Of a stretch of DNA of 5,184 bases, positions 1 through 4,697 are shown piece after piece (the stretch's first letter is position 1; each line of letters starts with the position of its first letter). The notes below the pieces were generated by a model. The model was not told the DNA's origin. It saw nothing but the letters and a program-made list of their open reading frames with translations, and did not search any database. Both the position numbers and the translations under genes were made by a program. This DNA comes from Bacillota bacterium (GTDB lineage: Bacteria > Bacillota > DTU030). Location: positions 1-5,184 of the forward strand of contig DUVO01000143.1 in assembly GCA_012841005.1 (NCBI GenBank). The letters run 5' to 3'.

Positions 1-5
1 ATTAG

Positions 6-1178
6 TTAGTTGGGATCAACGGTGGTCAAGTACCTGAATTCTCCGTTTTCGACCTTGAGGATAACAGCACTCTTGGTGGCATCACCATTCACATCCAGGG
101 TGATAACGCCCGTCACACCTTCGAAGTTCTCCGTTGCCGCCAGGGCATCACGGATGGCCTCCGGTTCGGCGCTGCCCGCCCGCTCGATGGCATCGAGAAT
201 CACCATATAGGCATCAAACCCAAGGGCGGCAAAGGCATTGGGCTCTTTACCGAATTTATCGGTGTAAACCTCGACAAATTCCTTTGAGATGTCAGTTACA
301 GTAGCTTCAGGACTGTAGTGGGTGCTGAGCACGACACCTTCCACATCGGCACCGCCCACCTCGATAAACTCCGGAGCCTCCCAGGTGTCACCGCCGAGGA
401 AGGGCTGCTCTATCCCCAATTCCCGTGCTTGCCGGATCATAAGGGCACTGTCACCGTAAAGACCGGGGGCAAAGATTACATCGGGATTATGGTTTTTCAC
501 GGTAGTCAGCTGGGCAGTGAAATCCTGGTCCCCCTTCTGATAGTCCAGGACTGCCAGAATGCTATCTTCACTTCCCGTGAATTCAACGAAGGCTTCCTGG
601 AAATAATTGCCCAAACCGACGGCATAATCGTCGGCCACATTGCGAATAATTACAGCCGTATCGGCACCCAAATCCTCAAAGGCATACTGGGCCATGACCC
701 GGCCCTGGAAGGGGTCAATAAAGCATACCCGGAAATAGTAGTCATTGCCCAGGGTAACCAGGGGGTTGGTGGGAGAACAACCCACAACGGGAATGCCCTT
801 TTCCTGGGCCACGGGGCCGCCGGCCATGGACATACTGCTGCCATAGCTGCCGATAATGGCAACCACATTGTGGTGCTCGATCAAACGATGGACGGCATTG
901 GCCGCTTCCGATTTATCCGTCTTGTTATCTTCCAGGAACAGCTGTACCTTCTTGCCCAAAACCTCAGGATAGAGCTCGTTGGCCAGCTCTATCCCTTCCC
1001 AGGTCATCTGCCCCCCGGCGGCAGAATCCCCGGTCATAGGCTCATAAACACCGATCCGGATTACAGCATCCCCTGCCTCTTCACCGCCACCGCCGGTTTC
1101 TGTCCCGCCGCAGCCGGCCAGGGTCAGGGCTGCCACCAGTGTTACTACCAGAGCGATTATTAGTCCTTTCTTCTTCAC
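6..1178 (-). CDS. livK: ABC transporter substrate-binding lipoprotein, branched-chain amino acid (LivK/Peripla_BP_6) type
   Basis: The 390-residue product is a complete extracellular solute receptor of the Leu/Ile/Val-binding family, expected to deliver an amino acid or similar ligand to a LivHMGF-type permease. A basic, hydrophobic signal peptide ends in a lipobox (L20-A-G-C23), so the mature protein should be lipid-anchored at Cys23. A Gly/Glu-rich linker (about 24-38) follows, then the two-lobed type 1 periplasmic-binding fold beginning IRIGVYEPMTG (40-50). The GSYGSSMS and SPTNP segments fit the ligand-contact loops of LivJ/LivK proteins. Length is normal for the family. The start is GTG, 6 nt after a GGGAGGG ribosome binding site (1185-1191); the overlapping ATG at 1178-1180 reads straight into a stop. 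The gene has its own probable promoter near 1333-1364 and a leader of about 150 nt, so it looks separate from the upstream ftsEX operon. Family assignment is secure. The actual ligand cannot be read from sequence and could be a short amide or urea rather than Leu/Ile/Val. Confidence 0.94.
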   Translation of the reverse strand: MKKKGLIIALVVTLVAALTLAGCGGTETGGGGEEAGDAVIRIGVYEPMTGDSAAGGQMTWEGIELANELYPEVLGKKVQLFLEDNKTDKSEAANAVHRLIEHHNVVAIIGSYGSSMSMAGGPVAQEKGIPVVGCSPTNPLVTLGNDYYFRVCFIDPFQGRVMAQYAFEDLGADTAVIIRNVADDYAVGLGNYFQEAFVEFTGSEDSILAVLDYQKGDQDFTAQLTTVKNHNPDVIFAPGLYGDSALMIRQARELGIEQPFLGGDTWEAPEFIEVGGADVEGVVLSTHYSPEATVTDISKEFVEVYTDKFGKEPNAFAALGFDAYMVILDAIERAGSAEPEAIRDALAATENFEGVTGVITLDVNGDATKSAVILKVENGEFRYLTTVDPN

Positions 1179-1184
1179 ATTTTT

Positions 1185-1191
1185 CCCTCCC
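1185..1191 (-). promoter_or_regulatory. Ribosome binding site of livK
   Basis: GGGAGGG on the minus strand, 6 nt before the GTG start at 1178. It supports GTG rather than any ATG as the initiation codon. Confidence 0.8.
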
Positions 1192-1262
1192 TATAATAAT
1201 GTCTAACTTCGAACCCCCAGCAATATAAGTATGCACTCCCTTCCTTTGCACAGCCCCCCTTT

Positions 1263-1322
1263 GTGTCTACAGCAAGGTGCCATTTCACCCTGTGTATACA
1301 TTTGTTTATGGTGTATAGACAC
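1263..1322 (-). repeat. Inverted and direct repeats in the livK leader
   Basis: A perfect 7-bp inverted repeat, GTGTCTA (1263-1269) and TAGACAC (1316-1322), encloses 46 nt just downstream of the predicted transcription start. Inside it are two direct copies of GTGTATA (1292-1298 and 1311-1317, 19 nt apart). The first lies within the 8-bp palindrome TGTATACA (1293-1300). A smaller GGTG/CACC pair sits at 1276-1289. The arrangement could be a repressor operator or a structured 5' leader. No known riboswitch class was recognised. Confidence 0.4.
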
Positions 1323-1332
1323 TAGCAATTCT

Positions 1333-1364
1333 ATTATATTTGACCTTCTTCGCGAAATTCCTGC
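1333..1364 (-). promoter_or_regulatory. Probable livK promoter: TATAAT -10 overlapping a SigH-like element
   Basis: On the minus strand a perfect TATAAT lies at 1338-1333, without a good -35 hexamer 17 nt upstream. Overlapping it is GCAGGAATT (1364-1356), then 11 nt, then GTCAAATAT (1344-1336). This fits the SigH pattern RnAGGAwWW-N11/12-RnnGAATww, as I recall it for clostridia, except for A in place of G in the GAAT core. An AT-rich stretch lies directly upstream (1369-1381). Transcription would start near 1326, about 148 nt before the GTG start. Which sigma factor is used is inference. Confidence 0.45.
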
Positions 1365-1368
1365 CGGT

Positions 1369-1381
1369 AATAAATTTTATT
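1369..1381. repeat. AT-rich near-palindrome upstream of the livK promoter
   Basis: AATAAATTTTATT has AATAAA and TTTATT arms around a single central base and sits just upstream of the -35 region of the livK promoter. It could act as an UP-element-like sequence or a regulator site. The sequence is short and AT-rich, so chance is a real possibility. Confidence 0.3.
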
Positions 1382-1442
1382 GGGTTACAATTTTTGGGGA
1401 GCTACCTATGCCCTTAACCTGCACCGGCTGCCATCCACCGCC

Positions 1443-1471
1443 TGCCCCTCTGCCCCTTTCGCCATGCCCCT
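1443..1471. repeat. Three TGCCCCT direct repeats (GGGGCA on the minus strand)
   Basis: TGCCCCT occurs at 1443-1449, 1451-1457 and 1465-1471. On the minus strand this is a G-rich stretch with three GGGG runs and flanking GG pairs. The unequal spacing and the surrounding C-rich composition make a simple low-complexity origin likely. Confidence 0.4.
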
Positions 1472-1494
1472 CTACCAGGAATGCTGTCCTTAGC

Positions 1495-1563
1495 TTAATG
1501 TAAGGGAGGCAAAGGGACCGTCGTAAAACCTGGTACAGGCAACTCCTGTCCGCAAATAATCAT
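1495..1563 (-). CDS. Possible 22-aa small ORF downstream of ftsX
   Basis: An ATG at 1563 is preceded by AGGAGG with 7-nt spacing, one of the best ribosome binding sites in the window, and reads 22 codons (beginning MIICGQELPVPG, Pro- and Leu-rich toward the end) to a TAA at 1495-1497. It lies 62 nt after the ftsX stop on the same strand, so it could be translated from the operon transcript. The peptide has no signal or membrane segment and matches no family I recognise. It could be a real small protein, a leader peptide acting on livK, the remnant of a larger gene, or chance. The initiation site is the main support. Confidence 0.27.
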   Translation of the reverse strand: MIICGQELPVPGFTTVPLPPLH

Positions 1564-1625
1564 TAATAAACCTCCTGCAAATCCAGCAGTATGATTATTG
1601 CACTTTTTTCCTTGCTCCGAAGCCA

Positions 1626-2504
1626 TTATCCTCTGGAATGGGACTGGGCCAGAAGGCTGCCGCATAAGCCAAATAATAAACCAGTTACCACCAGCAGGGG
1701 GCTGACGGTCAGGGCGACCGCCACCCCGGGCCGGAGGGGCAAAAAGGGCAGGGCAGCCTGCAGACGGGAAAAGAGAAAGGGAAAAGACAGGAGGGCCGAC
1801 AAAAAGGACATCAGTCCCCCCGCCAAACCCAGCAGGGAACCCTGCAACAGAAAGGGCATAACGGCAAACCAGGGCCCTGCTCCCAACAGACGATATATTT
1901 CCATTTCCTCTTCTCGGGCCATTAAACCCAGGTGGACGATATGGGAGATAGTGATCATCATCACTATCCCGACAAAGATCAGGGTAAAGAGGGCTCCCAG
2001 GCGCAAGACCGTAGAAAGCCGGGTCAAACGCTCCATGGTTTGGCGGCTGTCCCGCACCCCATCCACACCCGAAAACTTTTCCGCCTGGCGGGCCACATCG
2101 AGACCTTGTTCCGGCCTGACCCTCACTTCAAAATAACTGAGAAAGGGATTGAAGCCGGTCAAGGCCGCCAGCTCAGCGCTGTAGGACCCCAGAACTATGT
2201 TCATCTCCTCCAGGGCTTCCTCCTGGGAGATAAAACGGACAGCAGTCACCCCATCCAGTCCCTGCAGTTTTTCTCCCAGTACTTCTGCCTGGGCCGCTGT
2301 GACATCCTCTTTGAGGAAGACGGTCACAGCCGCCTCTTCCCCCAATTGTGCGACCAACCACTGCACCTCTTCTCCACCGGCAAAGACAAAGGCAGCAAAA
2401 AGGAGGAGCAGGGTAATGCTGACCAGGGAGAATATTACTGCCACCGGGCGGCTTCTGGCATCTCGCCAGGCCTCAGCCAAGAAATAGCCAAGATTGGTAA
2501 ACAC
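1626..2504 (-). CDS. ftsX: Cell-division ABC transporter membrane subunit FtsX
   Basis: The 292-residue product is the integral-membrane half of FtsEX, which passes the ATPase cycle of FtsE to a cell-wall hydrolase system outside the membrane rather than moving a substrate. It has the four-helix family topology: TM1 about 21-43, an extracellular domain about 44-166, TM2 about 169-190, TM3 about 213-240 and TM4 about 261-285. The cytoplasmic loop after TM2 carries the typical R197-E-E-E-M-E-I-Y-R-L-L-G-A pattern, then PFLLQG and a glycine-rich TM3. In the extracellular domain the usual NPLP-like motif reads NPFLSYFEV (119-127), with the second proline lost. The start is GTG directly after the ftsE stop (TGAGTG, no spacer), with GGAG 5 nt upstream inside the end of ftsE, so translational coupling is expected. 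An ATG at 2506-2508 is out of frame. Length is normal for the family. Confidence 0.94.
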   Translation of the reverse strand: MFTNLGYFLAEAWRDARSRPVAVIFSLVSITLLLLFAAFVFAGGEEVQWLVAQLGEEAAVTVFLKEDVTAAQAEVLGEKLQGLDGVTAVRFISQEEALEEMNIVLGSYSAELAALTGFNPFLSYFEVRVRPEQGLDVARQAEKFSGVDGVRDSRQTMERLTRLSTVLRLGALFTLIFVGIVMMITISHIVHLGLMAREEEMEIYRLLGAGPWFAVMPFLLQGSLLGLAGGLMSFLSALLSFPFLFSRLQAALPFLPLRPGVAVALTVSPLLVVTGLLFGLCGSLLAQSHSRG

Positions 2505-3209
2505 TCATTCTCCCCCCTTGTCGCCGCAGGCTGTTTGTTCCCAGCCGTTGCCCGCGACTTCTTGCAGGCAACCCTGCTTAAGTACCAGCACCCGCCCCTG
2601 CAGCCTTTCCAGTAAGCGGGAATCATGGGTAGCCACCACCCGGGTGATCCCCTTATCCCCGGCCCGGGCCAGGACATCAGCTACAAAACCTACACTGGCA
2701 GCATCTAAATTCCCGGTAGGTTCATCGGCTAACAGCAGCCGGGGCTCCCGCACTACCGCCCGGGCCAGGGCAACCCGCTGCCGTTCCCCCCAGGAAAGGG
2801 TCTGTACCAGATTGCCTGCCTTGTCTGTCAATCCTACTTCTGCCAGGGCAGCCATGGATTTTTGCCGGTTTTCCGACCAGGGTACCCCGAGTACCCTTAA
2901 AGAAAGGGCCACGTTTTCCAGAGCCGTGCGCCCGGGTATAAGCTTAAAATCCTGGAATACAGCCCCCGTCAGACGGCGCAGATGGCGGATATCTTTGGCC
3001 TGGGGTTTAACCAGAGAAATACCGGCCACTTCAAGCCCTCCGGCCGTCGGCTTTTCCATCCCCAACAGCAATTTCAATAAGGTGGTTTTCCCCGCACCGC
3101 TGGCACCGAGCACATAAACAAGTTCCCCCGCTGTTATCTTTAAATTTATGTCCTGTAAGGCCTGGTTCCCATTCTCGTAAACCTTGGCTACCCCCCGGGC
3201 ACAAATCAA
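2505..3209 (-). CDS. ftsE: Cell-division ABC transporter ATP-binding subunit FtsE
   Basis: The 234-residue cytoplasmic ATPase pairs with FtsX. It shows every ABC motif in order: Walker A GASGAGKT (35-42), Q-loop Q86 in the FtsE-typical FQDFKLIPGRT, signature LSWGE (138-142), Walker B LLLAD plus catalytic E163, D-loop NLD (167-169) and switch H195. The FQDFKL..GRT stretch separates FtsE from related MacB/LolD ATPases. The signature is unusual: W140 replaces the first glycine of LSGGE, while S139, G141 and E142 remain. The start is TTG at 3209, 7 nt after AAGGAGG. An in-frame TAA lies a short way upstream and no ATG or GTG intervenes. The gene lies 62 nt after the coiled-coil gene and abuts ftsX. 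Length is slightly above the usual value of about 228, owing to a short polar C-terminal tail. Confidence 0.95.
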   Translation of the reverse strand: MICARGVAKVYENGNQALQDINLKITAGELVYVLGASGAGKTTLLKLLLGMEKPTAGGLEVAGISLVKPQAKDIRHLRRLTGAVFQDFKLIPGRTALENVALSLRVLGVPWSENRQKSMAALAEVGLTDKAGNLVQTLSWGERQRVALARAVVREPRLLLADEPTGNLDAASVGFVADVLARAGDKGITRVVATHDSRLLERLQGRVLVLKQGCLQEVAGNGWEQTACGDKGGE

Positions 3210-3216
3210 TCCTACC

Positions 3217-3223
3217 CCTCCTT
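3217..3223 (-). promoter_or_regulatory. Ribosome binding site fixing the TTG start of ftsE
   Basis: AAGGAGG on the minus strand lies 7 nt before TTG (3207-3209). The strength and spacing of this site, together with an in-frame stop upstream, make TTG the best start although the codon itself is weak. Confidence 0.8.
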
Positions 3224-3271
3224 GTAAAGCCCTTTATCTCCCGCAACCGCAAGCCGTCCTTGTTTCACCCA

Positions 3272-4396
3272 TCAAAACCCTACCACCATTTCCAAAGCAT
3301 CATTGGTCACATTTATGTCCCGCAGGCGAATCCCGGGAAGCAGGGAAGATATAGTGAGGGTAAAGTGGGTTTCCTCCCGGTAATCGGCCAGAACCGTGGG
3401 GCTGATGGGCATTTCCCAAAGCCAGATTTCTTCTACATCAAAGCTGCCCTCCCTACCCCCTTCTCCAAGGGATAAATTTCCCTTCAGGGTGAGACCCCGC
3501 TCCGGGACGGTGAAAATAAGCTGGCCATCTGCGCCGGCAAACTGGGCCCCCTTCAAGATGGGAGAAGAGGAAAGGCTGGCATTAAGGGCCGTAAAGGGAA
3601 GCTGGCCCTTTAACCCTCCCCTTGTTAACTGCCAATCGATCTGCAGGGCACCCTGCCCACCGGTGTACATCAAGTTGATTAACTCTGCCGCGGCCCCCTT
3701 TAAGTAGGGGATTAGCTCCTCTAACCACATGCTCTCCAGCTCCGCCAGGTATTTCTCGTATACCTGCCTCCGGTCGCCGAGACCGGCCAGGCTGGCCTCC
3801 ATTTGTACCCTGGTATCCTCTAACTCCCGCAGTTTATCCTTCGCCTCGGTCACCACCCTCTCCAATTCATCCCGGGTGGCGGTGAGGGCTTTCCTTTCGG
3901 CAACTGCCGTCTCCCTGGTCAAAACCAGATGCTGCAGGGCCCGTTCCACACCCCGGACGGCCAGAAAAATTGTATCAAGGCGCTGCCAGAAATCGGTGAA
4001 GGAGGCAGCACCCACAATTAGATCGAGATAAGAAACGGGGCCCAGCTTCTGCAGCCAGCGCAGGGCTTCGGTAGCAGTGCTCCTGGCTTCTTCGTAATGG
4101 ATAACGGCTTCCTCATAGTCAAGCTCGGCCCGGGCCAGGGCTTCTGCCACCTGTTCCTGTCTTTCCTGCAGAGCAGCCAGTTCCCTTTCCAGCTCCTTGA
4201 TACTTTCCGTAACTAAAAAAAGCTCGGCCAGGGTTTCTTTCTCATCCAGATCCAGGGATTCAAGCTGCCGGTGGAGCTCCCCCAGGGGAGGCAATGTTTC
4301 ACCCCGCCCTTTGCCCTGCCCCAGGGGCAGGGCGAGGAACATACAGGCAAAGAGAAAAAAAGCCACCAGCAGGGCCTTTTTCCTTATGTATGCCAT
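3272..4396 (-). CDS. Secreted coiled-coil protein, probable FtsEX partner (CwlO/PcsB-like N-terminus) without a hydrolase domain
   Basis: The 374-residue product begins with a basic, hydrophobic export signal (about 1-27; no good lipobox around C18). Two long Glu/Arg/Leu-rich helical segments (about 36-118 and 144-228) are separated by a loop containing VGAASFTDFWQRLDTI (128-143). This loop matches the GASSF.DF..RLD motif at the turn of the coiled-coil hairpin in CwlO, PcsB and EnvC-type FtsEX partners. The remaining part (about 229-374) looks beta-rich. It lacks the NlpC/P60 Cys-His pair, since the only cysteine is C18 in the signal, and has no HxxxD or HxH of M23/LytM peptidases. Its end, LPGIRLRDINVTNDALEMVV (353-372), faintly recalls lipid-binding DUF2993-type domains, which is a weak guess. 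The start is ATG with AGGTG 7 nt upstream. It is the first gene of the operon, ahead of ftsE. The likely role is an extracellular adaptor or activator controlled by FtsEX; this is inferred from the coiled coil and the neighbours. Confidence 0.88.
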   Translation of the reverse strand: MAYIRKKALLVAFFLFACMFLALPLGQGKGRGETLPPLGELHRQLESLDLDEKETLAELFLVTESIKELERELAALQERQEQVAEALARAELDYEEAVIHYEEARSTATEALRWLQKLGPVSYLDLIVGAASFTDFWQRLDTIFLAVRGVERALQHLVLTRETAVAERKALTATRDELERVVTEAKDKLRELEDTRVQMEASLAGLGDRRQVYEKYLAELESMWLEELIPYLKGAAAELINLMYTGGQGALQIDWQLTRGGLKGQLPFTALNASLSSSPILKGAQFAGADGQLIFTVPERGLTLKGNLSLGEGGREGSFDVEEIWLWEMPISPTVLADYREETHFTLTISSLLPGIRLRDINVTNDALEMVVGF

Positions 4397-4403
4397 AATC
4401 TTT

Positions 4404-4409
4404 CACCTC
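4404..4409 (-). promoter_or_regulatory. Ribosome binding site of the coiled-coil gene
   Basis: GAGGTG on the minus strand lies 7 nt before the ATG at 4396. This is the only ATG-started large gene in the window. Confidence 0.75.
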
Positions 4410-4520
4410 GAAGATAGGCTGCAGCCCTTCAGCAGCACCGGGCAAATCCAGCCAAAGGGACAACCCGCGAACTTAACCTTAAATAATTTAATGAAACAGC
4501 CCCCACTTTTTATGAGCCTT

Positions 4521-4550
4521 TAATTCTACATGCCGCCAACCTTTTCCTGC
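4521..4550 (-). promoter_or_regulatory. SigH-like promoter of the coiled-coil/ftsE/ftsX operon
   Basis: On the minus strand GCAGGAAAA (4550-4542) is followed by 12 nt and then GTAGAATTA (4529-4521). Every defined position fits the SigH pattern RnAGGAwWW-N11/12-RnnGAATww, as I recall it. The arrangement is close to the B. subtilis spoVG promoter (AGGATTT then GAAT), with one extra base of spacing. Transcription would begin near 4515, giving a leader of about 120 nt before the ATG. I found no better SigmaA promoter for the operon. The assignment rests on pattern match only. Confidence 0.5.
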
Positions 4551-4656
4551 CTCCTATAAAACACTCTTGACCCTAACACGATCCCGTGAGTACTCCAAAA
4601 ACAGCAACCGGCATGCACATCTACTTGGAAACTTTATGCCGTCTCCGGGCGTCTAC

Positions 4657-4672
4657 AAATATAACAATATTT
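4657..4672. repeat. AT-rich inverted repeat before the propeller lipoprotein gene
   Basis: AAATAT-AACA-ATATTT is a perfect 6-bp inverted repeat with a 4-nt centre, ending 8 nt before the purine-rich ribosome binding site. It overlaps TATAAC (4660-4665), the best -10 candidate for the plus-strand gene, although no good -35 lies at the right distance (TTGGAA at 4625-4630 is too far). It could be an operator or chance AT-rich symmetry. Confidence 0.3.
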
Positions 4673-4680
4673 TGACGGTG

Positions 4681-4689
4681 GGAGAGGAG
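4681..4689 (+). promoter_or_regulatory. Ribosome binding site of the propeller lipoprotein gene
   Basis: GGAGAGGAG precedes two in-frame starts. TTG at 4698 lies 8 nt after GGAG (4686-4689), a favourable spacing. GTG at 4689 would have to use GGGAG at 4680-4684 with only 4 nt. TTG is therefore preferred; GTG would add three residues. Confidence 0.65.
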
Positions 4690-4697
4690 TGTTAAGA

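Larger units (their letters stand above)
1179..1625. other. Intergenic region between ftsX and livK
   Basis: These 447 nt hold no convincing large gene. Reading along the minus strand from ftsX, they contain a possible 22-codon ORF with a strong ribosome binding site (1495-1563), a weak hairpin inside it (ACAGG/CCTGT arms), a G-rich stretch with three GGGGCA repeats (1443-1471), an AT-rich near-palindrome (1369-1381), a probable promoter (1333-1364) and a repeat-bearing livK leader (1192-1326). I see no strong intrinsic terminator with a stable GC stem and T-run after ftsX, so read-through toward livK is possible. Confidence 0.6.
4397..4697. other. Divergent intergenic region between the ftsEX operon and the propeller lipoprotein
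   Basis: About 300 nt separate the two divergent start codons. The region contains a SigH-like promoter facing the operon (4521-4550), an operon leader of about 120 nt with a small hairpin (GCTGC/GCAGC arms at 4432-4436 and 4418-4422), the palindromes GGCTGCAGCC (4417-4426), GAGTACTC (4588-4595) and GCATGC (4611-4616), and an AT-rich inverted repeat near the lipoprotein start (4657-4672). I see no gene in it. Confidence 0.6.

Noticed and set aside
318..1163. A 281-codon open frame on the plus strand
   Set aside because: It lies fully antisense to livK, whose protein family is unmistakable. The translation shows no family features.
1274..1292. T-box-like stretch GGGTGAAATGGCACC in the livK leader
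   Set aside because: It lacks the conserved GGTGGNACCGCG core and no terminator hairpin with a T-run follows.
1443..1478. G-quadruplex potential on the minus strand
   Set aside because: Only three GGGG runs occur, with a long first loop. A fourth comparable run is missing, so it is better explained as low-complexity sequence.
1231..1503. A 90-codon plus-strand open frame in the intergenic region
   Set aside because: It has no ribosome binding site, has a Pro/Cys-rich translation without domain character, and runs opposite to the promoter and leader of livK.
1526..1553. Possible intrinsic terminator after ftsX (ACAGG/CCTGT arms followed by AGGTTTT)
   Set aside because: The stem is only 5 bp before a bulge and the T-run is four bases, so the structure is too weak to call a terminator. 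It also falls inside the possible small ORF.
1932..2615. A 227-codon plus-strand open frame across the ftsX/ftsE junction
   Set aside because: It is antisense to ftsX and ftsE, both well supported by family motifs. The product is His/Gln/Pro-rich without recognisable features.
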